DNA from: JAAFJT01 sp043744275
Lineage (GTDB): Bacteria > Bacteroidota > Bacteroidia > Chitinophagales > Saprospiraceae
DNA: 11,628 nt
Direction of reading: 5' to 3'
Assembly: GCA_043744275.1 (NCBI GenBank)
Contig: JAYTUY010000283.1
Span: 1-11,628 of the forward strand
Part shown: piece by piece, positions 7,087 through 11,628 of the stretch
How positions within the stretch are numbered: position 1 is the first letter of the stretch
Layout of the letters: each line of letters starts with the position of its first letter
Notes under the pieces: model-generated
Databases searched by the model: none
What the model saw: the letters and a program-made list of their open reading frames with translations, nothing else
What the model was told of the DNA's origin: nothing
Translations under genes and position numbers: made by a program

Positions 7087-8853
7087 TTAATTACTCAACC
7101 TTTTTCCTTTAAAATACTCAATAATGCGGGCTTTAGGATACTTTGATACTACTTTTTCAAGGAAAGCCTCCGTTTCTGTCCACCCTTGAAAATAGCCGAT
7201 TAAATAAGATGTGTCTCCTGATTTGATGACATCATAAAAAATATCGGACGCAACTTCATTGGCTATCATTTTTAAGTCGGGGTCATTGGCACTGAGAGGT
7301 TTATCTGCTATAAAAAGTTCAACTTTATAGCCTGAATAATCACCCACTGGTTGCAAATTGACATTCAAATTAGCTGTTTCAGGATTTGCTTTTTTAGTCT
7401 CTTTTTTTATCGATTTAGGCAGTTCTTTTTGAGGTTTAATATTGTCCTCAAAAGGCTCAACTTTGATTGTTTTCTCAGGGTTGGTAGTCGCTTTAGCAGT
7501 CGTTTTTATAGTTTCATCATCGAAAGGTTCGATTGATTGATTTTTAACATTTTGTTCCTCAAAATTATCTGTTCGTGTAGCAGGCTTGTCATTGCGCGGA
7601 GTCGTATTGCCTCTACTTACAGGGCGCGGCAATACTGAGGGGGGCGTTTTAGTTGGCACATTTTCTTTCTTTTTATCAGTAGAAATAGGTGTTGAAGAAT
7701 ATACTTTTTCACCTTCTCCACTCTTCACAAATTCCGCCATTTCCTCATCGTGCATTATTTCTACAAGGCTTCTTCCAGAAAAAGCATCGTTGGTGAAGCC
7801 TATGATTTTCAGTTCAGTCCGCCTATTTTGTAGGTGTTGATCTTCTGTACATGTTGCCCCATTGACGCATTTATTGACCAATTTGGTTTCTCCGTAGCCT
7901 TTTGCTTTCAATTTTGAAGCATCAACCATTTTTGAAGCCAATATATAATCCACTGCTGCTTGAGCGCGTTGTTGCGAAAGTTTCAAATTATAATCATCAG
8001 AACCGCGTGAATCCGTATGCGAGCCTAATTCAACAATGAACGAAGGGTTTATTTTCAAAAGGGTAATTACTTTCTCCAGCTCTTTTTTGGAAGGCTCAGT
8101 AATAGCCGCACTGTTATAAGCATAATAAATATTTTGAATAACAATGTTTCTGTTCATGTCTATGCGGTCAAGTTCCACATTGGCGATGAGCGTACCGAGT
8201 TTGTTATCCTCGGCGGAAGTGAGGTTACTCACCACGCCTGGGTTGACCGTTCCAAAACCATCCATGCACAGGTAGCAACCATTTATATTAACATTGACAT
8301 GCAATCTTTTATTGTAAAACCCTTTTTTACGAATTAAAATGGTGTATTCATTGCCTTGTTGAAGGGTAATACTAAATACTGGGCTTTGGGCAGAATCGAT
8401 AACCAACTCTTGTTTTTTAAATGTATTATTATAAATTTCAATACGCGCACCATGAACTGCATCAATTGCCACATCTTGAGCCAATCGTTTTTCTGCTAAA
8501 GTGACCTCAAGCAAATAGCCCGGTTGACGCTCCATTTCGGCTTGGATAAATACTTTTTCACCTGCAATTTTACCGACTGTATTTATTTTATCGCGTTTTG
8601 GAGCGAATACTTTTTTATTAAAATCCATTAGATAAACCTTTCCAACAGGTACTTCAACCGTAAAATGCCCATCCAAATCCGTCATGGTTTCCGCCACTAA
8701 AGCTTCAGATTTATCAAGGATTCTGATAGAGACTTCGTTGAGGAAGCCGCGATTGTATTTCTCAAAAACATAACCGTCTAAAATAACATTTTGCCCGAAT
8801 ACTTGGCTGCATACAGTGACGAATATGCCAATTAGGAATAACAACTTTCTCAT
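7087..8853 (-). CDS. OmpA-family peptidoglycan-binding protein with C-terminal SPOR-like domain
   Basis: This 588-aa secreted protein has a signal peptide (cleavage likely after Gly20, SQVFG), a CRD-like beta domain (about 23-108), a second beta domain (about 113-192), and a CxxC pair (Cys193, Cys196). The OmpA-C domain (about 237-352) has the diaminopimelate-binding Asp281 in HTDSRG and Arg296 in SQQRA, and carries the C329/C335 insertion common in the phylum. A low-complexity linker (about 355-500, with EPFDD and EPFED repeats) leads to a SPOR-like domain (about 507-583). OmpA-C clamps intact peptidoglycan, while SPOR prefers glycan without stem peptides, so the protein may sense or bridge two wall states. 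It lies 107 bp upstream of the 906-aa gene, same strand, with related architecture. No clear promoter is seen upstream. The OmpA call is secure; the SPOR call rests on pattern and position. Confidence 0.88.
   Translation of the reverse strand: MRKLLFLIGIFVTVCSQVFGQNVILDGYVFEKYNRGFLNEVSIRILDKSEALVAETMTDLDGHFTVEVPVGKVYLMDFNKKVFAPKRDKINTVGKIAGEKVFIQAEMERQPGYLLEVTLAEKRLAQDVAIDAVHGARIEIYNNTFKKQELVIDSAQSPVFSITLQQGNEYTILIRKKGFYNKRLHVNVNINGCYLCMDGFGTVNPGVVSNLTSAEDNKLGTLIANVELDRIDMNRNIVIQNIYYAYNSAAITEPSKKELEKVITLLKINPSFIVELGSHTDSRGSDDYNLKLSQQRAQAAVDYILASKMVDASKLKAKGYGETKLVNKCVNGATCTEDQHLQNRRTELKIIGFTNDAFSGRSLVEIMHDEEMAEFVKSGEGEKVYSSTPISTDKKKENVPTKTPPSVLPRPVSRGNTTPRNDKPATRTDNFEEQNVKNQSIEPFDDETIKTTAKATTNPEKTIKVEPFEDNIKPQKELPKSIKKETKKANPETANLNVNLQPVGDYSGYKVELFIADKPLSANDPDLKMIANEVASDIFYDVIKSGDTSYLIGYFQGWTETEAFLEKVVSKYPKARIIEYFKGKRLSN
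7291..7299 (+). repeat. Degenerate ACTGAGGGG copy (ACTGAGAGG)
   Basis: One internal mismatch. It is read in phase as CCT-CTC-AGT, giving P519-L520-S521, the same peptide as the exact copies in this phase. This suggests a copy decayed at a silent position. Confidence 0.4.
7633..7642 (+). repeat. TACTGAGGGG word, copy 10, inside the OmpA gene
   Basis: Exact 10-mer followed by G. It is read as xxC-CCC-TCA-GTx, giving P404-P405-S406-V407 in the low-complexity linker. Confidence 0.8.
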
Positions 8854-8905
8854 TTTCTAAAACTCTTTTTATAATAATTTTTAAAAAATCAACATTTTAA
8901 GTCCA

Positions 8906-8924
8906 ATTCATCATTCATCATTCA
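8906..8924. repeat. 7-bp tandem repeat ATTCATC
   Basis: Two full copies plus ATTCA, in the 105-bp gap between the permease stop and the OmpA gene start, 7 bp from a TACTGAGGGG copy. Confidence 0.6.
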
Positions 8925-8931
8925 ATAACAC

Positions 8932-8941
8932 CCCCTCAGTA
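8932..8941 (-). repeat. TACTGAGGGG word, copy 11, intergenic
   Basis: Exact 10-mer followed by G. It lies 18 bp past the permease stop codon and 79 bp before the OmpA gene start. Confidence 0.8.
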
Positions 8942-8958
8942 TTTTCATCAATTTTGAG

Positions 8959-10620
8959 CTATTGATTGTTCAATTTGCTCCTTTTTAATCCATAACTGAA
9001 ATAAATCAACAAGCCCAATCCCATCCATCCAAAAAAGACATACCATGATTTGACGGGTATTTCAATCAATAAATAAGAGCAAAAAAGAACACCTAAAACT
9101 GGTATCAATGACCATTTTTTAAGAAATGTAAACACGACTGTCACTATGGCTACAACGATAAAAATGGCATACAAGTATTCCTGATGATTTTCTGAACTCA
9201 AATTTGTAAAGGCATTATAAGTCCTATCTCTGAATTGAAAAATAAACACTGCCAATAGGAGAGGGGCGATAAATTGACCATTAATATAAGGTAAATTGAA
9301 TTTTTTATTAGGATTATTGTCAAAAGGCAGCATCAAAACGCCACCACAAACCAAAACAAAAGCAAATAATGTCCCGATACTTGTCAAATCAGTCACCAAA
9401 TTAGCATCCATAAAAAGCGATGGGATGGCTACTAAAAAACCTGTAACGATGGTGGCATAAGAAGGCGTACCAAACTTGGGATGGATGCGAGAGAAGCGTT
9501 TAGGCAACAAACCATCGCGGCTCATGCTCATCCATATACGCGGCTGCCCGAGTTGGAAAACCAATAAAACGCTCGTGGTAGCCACAACGGCACTGATGGA
9601 AATAAGGTAATTCAAATTGGTCAAGCCAGTTTTCTGAAAAACATAAGCCAATGGGTCATTCACACCTTGAAATTCGCTATATTTAACCATGCCCGTAATG
9701 ACCAAAGCGATGAAAATATAGATAACTGTGCAGATAATTAATGAATAAATCATGCCTCGCGGCAAGTCTCTTTGCGGATTTTCACATTCTTCAGCCGTTG
9801 TAGAAATAGCATCAAAACCAATATAGGCATAAAAAACTGCCGAGACTCCAGCCAAAACACCCCCAAAACCATTGGGTAAAAATGGTGACCAATTGGTCGG
9901 TTGAACATAAAAACCACCAACTATTATGACTAAAAATAGAACAACCAACTTCAATCCGACCATGAAATTAGTACTCTTTTTACTCTCTTTAATACCTCGA
10001 TAAGCCAACCAAGTTATCAAAACGACTATAATAAATGCTGGTAAATTGAAAATGACATGCCATGAGCCGAACATAGGTGCTGTTGTCCAAGCCATCCCCT
10101 CAGTAGAAGTATTATTTTGAATGGCTGTATCGTATAAAGCCTTAGAAGTGCCACCGTCTGAAATCATCCAAGCTGGTAGATTGATGCCTAATCCTTTCAT
10201 CAAATTATTAAAATAACTCGACCACGAAATAGCAACCACAATATTGCCAATAGCATATTCCAAAATCAACGCCCAGCCGATTATCCAAGCCACCAACTCA
10301 CCGAACGCGACATACGAATACGTGTAGGCACTACCCGCAACTGGTACACGCGAGGCAAATTCAGCGTAGCACAAGGCAGTAAAACCACATGTGACTGCAG
10401 TGATTATAAATAGAAACACTACACCTGGTCCGCCTGCGAATGCAGCTTTGCCAATGGTTGAGAAAATACCCGCTCCGATGACTGCAGCGATGCCCATAGA
10501 TACTAAATCTCGCAATTTGAGATTTTTAACTAATGCTCCTTCATTGCCATGAGGGTCAGCTTCAGGATTTTTAAGGACATCAGAAATGGTTTTACGGCGA
10601 AGTAGAGACTTGAAATTCAT
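8959..10620 (-). CDS. APC-superfamily amino acid permease
   Basis: This 553-aa inner-membrane transporter has 12 or more hydrophobic segments. After a cytoplasmic N-terminus, the first helix carries the broken-helix motif GIAAVIGAGIFSTIG (43-57) that binds the substrate's carboxyl and amino groups in APC transporters. The loop GFDAISTTAEECENPQRDLP (268-287) is the hallmark of the cationic amino acid transporter (CAT, YfnA-like) branch. A 40-residue extracellular insert (about 147-187) is typical of bacterial relatives. It probably takes up amino acids with protons; the specific substrate cannot be told. The gene lies 67 bp after the DUF5522-type gene and 105 bp before the OmpA gene. A TATCTTTA upstream (near 10650) is only a partial -7 match without a -33 TTTG, so it may be read from the upstream gene's promoter. 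Confidence 0.93.
   Translation of the reverse strand: MNFKSLLRRKTISDVLKNPEADPHGNEGALVKNLKLRDLVSMGIAAVIGAGIFSTIGKAAFAGGPGVVFLFIITAVTCGFTALCYAEFASRVPVAGSAYTYSYVAFGELVAWIIGWALILEYAIGNIVVAISWSSYFNNLMKGLGINLPAWMISDGGTSKALYDTAIQNNTSTEGMAWTTAPMFGSWHVIFNLPAFIIVVLITWLAYRGIKESKKSTNFMVGLKLVVLFLVIIVGGFYVQPTNWSPFLPNGFGGVLAGVSAVFYAYIGFDAISTTAEECENPQRDLPRGMIYSLIICTVIYIFIALVITGMVKYSEFQGVNDPLAYVFQKTGLTNLNYLISISAVVATTSVLLVFQLGQPRIWMSMSRDGLLPKRFSRIHPKFGTPSYATIVTGFLVAIPSLFMDANLVTDLTSIGTLFAFVLVCGGVLMLPFDNNPNKKFNLPYINGQFIAPLLLAVFIFQFRDRTYNAFTNLSSENHQEYLYAIFIVVAIVTVVFTFLKKWSLIPVLGVLFCSYLLIEIPVKSWYVFFGWMGLGLLIYFSYGLKRSKLNNQ
10096..10105 (-). repeat. TACTGAGGGG word, copy 12, inside the permease gene
   Basis: Exact 10-mer followed by A. 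It is read as ACT-GAG-GGG, giving T173-E174-G175 in the extracellular insert of the permease. Confidence 0.8.
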
Positions 10621-10665
10621 ATATAATAGGGTTTAGTTTGGCTTAAAGATAGAAAAATTTTGAAA

Positions 10666-10693
10666 ATTACCTATTACCCATTACTCATTACTC
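10666..10693. repeat. 7-bp tandem repeat ATTACYC, overlapping a stop codon
   Basis: Four units, ATTACCT, ATTACCC, ATTACTC and ATTACTC. The last one codes the final Glu and TAA stop of the 62-aa gene, so gain or loss of units would leave the protein nearly intact. Confidence 0.75.
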
Positions 10694-10876
10694 ATCATCT
10701 ATTTTTTTATAAGGGCAATGCCGACAGCCATTTCCACAGCAATAACCACGCTCTGTTAAATACTTTTCAGTAAAAACGTATAAGCCGTTTTCAATATAAA
10801 AATCGACCCCCTCAGTAAAAATGCCTTCTAAAGTATGAATAATTAAGGGTTTCGACTTATTTTTATTATCAGACAT
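10688..10876 (-). CDS. Cysteine-rich mini-protein, DUF5522-type
   Basis: A 62-aa protein with the signature GYCCGNGCRHCPY (44-56): Cys46, Cys47, Cys51 and Cys54, a CC-x3-C-x2-C arrangement that could hold a metal or Fe-S cluster. I recognise this as the DUF5522 type, a small family of unknown function found widely in Bacteroidota. It has no signal peptide. The N-terminal 12 residues are polar and probably disordered; residues 17-42 look like a small beta/helix part (EGVDFYIENGLYVFTEKYL). The ATG at 10876 is the first possible start and matches the normal length of the family. The gene is first of the leftward series and lies opposite the CBS gene across an AT-rich region; I find no consensus promoter for it. 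Confidence 0.85.
   Translation of the reverse strand: MSDNKNKSKPLIIHTLEGIFTEGVDFYIENGLYVFTEKYLTERGYCCGNGCRHCPYKKIDDE
10808..10817 (-). repeat. TACTGAGGGG word, copy 13, inside the DUF5522-type gene
   Basis: Exact 10-mer followed by G. It is read as ACT-GAG-GGG, giving T21-E22-G23 in the protein's small folded part. Confidence 0.8.
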
Positions 10877-11162
10877 TAAACTTTTTTTATGGCTTAAAAA
10901 TAAACCGTTTTCTCTTGAAACAATAACGAATTCTTTCTTAACAATATAAAATTGAAAAAATCATCATGATTTTAATTAAAAAAGGTTAAATTTATATTGG
11001 TTAAAAAAGAATTTAATAGCTTGTAATTATCATAAATAGGTAAAATGTTCTTACAAATTAAAATTAATTGAAATAAAATTTTGAATTATCAATACAATAC
11101 AATATTTTTACGCTATTCAGGATTTGCACATTATATTTACTAACCAAAATCAACGCGCACTT
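10877..11162. other. AT-rich divergent intergenic region
   Basis: 286 bp between the divergent DUF5522-type and CBS genes. It is very AT-rich and has no open frame worth calling. It must contain start signals for both genes, yet no exact TTTG / TAnnTTTG pair is present on either strand. The clearest structure is the dyad at 10957-10973. Several near-repeats of AATTAAAA and TTAAAAAA occur, as expected for this composition. Confidence 0.6.
10957..10973. promoter_or_regulatory. Perfect 17-bp dyad, candidate operator
   Basis: AAAATCAT and ATGATTTT are perfect 8-bp inverted arms around a single C, sitting between the two divergent genes. The size and symmetry suit a dimeric regulator, but no regulator gene is near and AT-rich DNA makes chance dyads more likely. 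Confidence 0.35.
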
Positions 11163-11600
11163 ATGAGCAAAGTATCAGACATCCTCCAAAGGAAATCAAA
11201 CAAGGTCATTGCAGTTTCACCTAACACGTGCGTTATTGACGCGCTCAAAATCATGAACGAGAAGAACATCGGTTCAATATTGGTCATGGAAGATGAAACT
11301 TACCTCGGCATTATGACAGAAAGGGATTACGCCCGCAAAGTGATTTTGAAAGGTAAACATTCTACCGAAACATCCGTTAGCGAAATTATGTCCACGGACT
11401 TGCCTCATGTGAATCCTCGTGATTCAATGGAATATTGTATGAAACTTATGGCTGATGGCAATGTTCGGTATTTACCTGTTTTTGAAAATGGTGTCCTTAA
11501 AGGCATTATTTCTATCATTGACGTGATTCAAGCCACTGTGGATGTGCAAAAAGAAACTATCAGTAGTTTACAAGACTTTATTTCGTCTAATTATGGTTAA
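11163..11600 (+). CDS. CBS-pair domain protein
   Basis: A 145-aa cytoplasmic protein consisting of two CBS motifs and nothing else, the normal size for stand-alone CBS pairs. CBS1 covers about residues 5-63 (NIGSILVMEDETYLGIMTERD, 35-55) and CBS2 about 72-130 (RYLPVFENGVLKGIISIID, 102-120). The T/S-x-x-D motifs (TERD 52-55, SIID 117-120) are the usual adenosyl-nucleotide contacts, so it probably binds AMP, ATP or a related ligand and regulates a partner that is not visible here. I chose the ATG at 11163 because family members start a few residues before the first CBS strand; the frame is open further upstream to a TTG at 11124, which would add 13 residues without family support. It is the only plus-strand gene in the window and lacks any TACTGAGGGG copy. 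Confidence 0.88.
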   Translation: MSKVSDILQRKSNKVIAVSPNTCVIDALKIMNEKNIGSILVMEDETYLGIMTERDYARKVILKGKHSTETSVSEIMSTDLPHVNPRDSMEYCMKLMADGNVRYLPVFENGVLKGIISIIDVIQATVDVQKETISSLQDFISSNYG

Positions 11601-11608
11601 CCTTAGTT

Positions 11609-11628
11609 AGTTGAGAGTTGAGAGTTGA
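11609..11628. repeat. 7-bp tandem repeat AGTTGAG, cut by window end
   Basis: Two full units plus AGTTGA, starting 9 bp past the CBS gene stop codon and running off the window, so the true copy number is unknown. Confidence 0.65.

Noticed and set aside
7586..7840. 84-aa plus-strand open frame inside the OmpA gene
   Set aside because: Its frame opposes the low-complexity linker of a secure gene. The other antisense frames near 4428, 5519, 7351 and 8134 are rejected for the same reason.
1020..10817. TACTGAGGGG as a chromosome-segregation (KOPS-like) or Chi-like word
   Set aside because: Seven copies against six in the two orientations gives no strand bias within this window; it is held open only for a genome-wide test.
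11132..11139. TATATTTA as a -7 element for the CBS gene
   Set aside because: The last base departs from TAnnTTTG and no TTTG lies at the right distance upstream, so a promoter cannot be supported.
11124..11162. TTG start adding 13 residues to the CBS protein
   Set aside because: The added residues precede the normal family start, and an ATG at 11163 fits the family length.
1..11628. Phage, integron, toxin-antitoxin or defence genes
   Set aside because: Every gene-sized frame is accounted for by envelope, transport or small regulatory-type proteins; no integrase, transposase, nuclease or toxin signature was seen.

Overview
The window looks like Bacteroidota chromosome. DNA is AT-rich, the genes lack Shine-Dalgarno sequences, and two promoters match the Bacteroidota consensus (TTTG, about 20 bp, TAnnTTTG). 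The envelope proteins are of types typical of that phylum: TPR/PD40/carboxypeptidase-regulatory-like proteins, a periplasmic OmpA-C protein, and a DUF5522-type mini-protein. The order cannot be fixed by eye; the Cytophagales, Chitinophagales and Saprospirales are all possible.

Layout. Eight genes lie on the minus strand, so they read right to left: a 62-aa cysteine-rich protein (10688-10876), an APC amino acid permease (8959-10620), an OmpA protein with a C-terminal SPOR-like domain (7087-8853), a TPR-PD40-CRD protein with two SPOR-like domains (4259-6979), a zinc-dependent N-acetylmuramoyl-L-alanine amidase (2911-4113), an alpha/beta-hydrolase of the carboxylesterase type (2153-2827), a membrane-anchored SGNH-like protein (1132-2046), and an unrecognised helical protein with an internal duplication (253-960). 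A CBS-pair protein (11163-11600) points the other way across a 286-bp AT-rich divergent region. The gaps of 67-171 bp and the internal promoters suggest several transcripts rather than one tight operon.

The central block (2911-8853) can be read as a peptidoglycan and outer-membrane module. The amidase removes stem peptides from glycan, and SPOR domains are known to bind the denuded glycan that amidases make. Two large secreted proteins with SPOR-like tails lie directly upstream of the amidase. One also carries an OmpA-C peptidoglycan clamp, and the other a PorE-like TPR-propeller-CRD body. A shared role at division sites or in anchoring an envelope machine is inferred.

The most striking signal is not a gene. 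A 9-10 bp word, TACTGAGGGG, occurs 13 times (12 with the leading T) in 11.6 kb, in both orientations, inside genes in several reading frames and in three intergenic regions. This is about one copy per 0.9 kb, against about 0.1 copies expected by chance. The density and lack of orientation bias resemble DNA-uptake sequences or the cyanobacterial HIP1 word. A second layer consists of 7-bp-period tandem repeats in intergenic gaps, each with a different unit. One of them (4180-4255) forms an inverted heptamer hairpin whose loop holds a TACTGAGGGG copy. A 91-bp imperfect palindromic element lies at 144-234.
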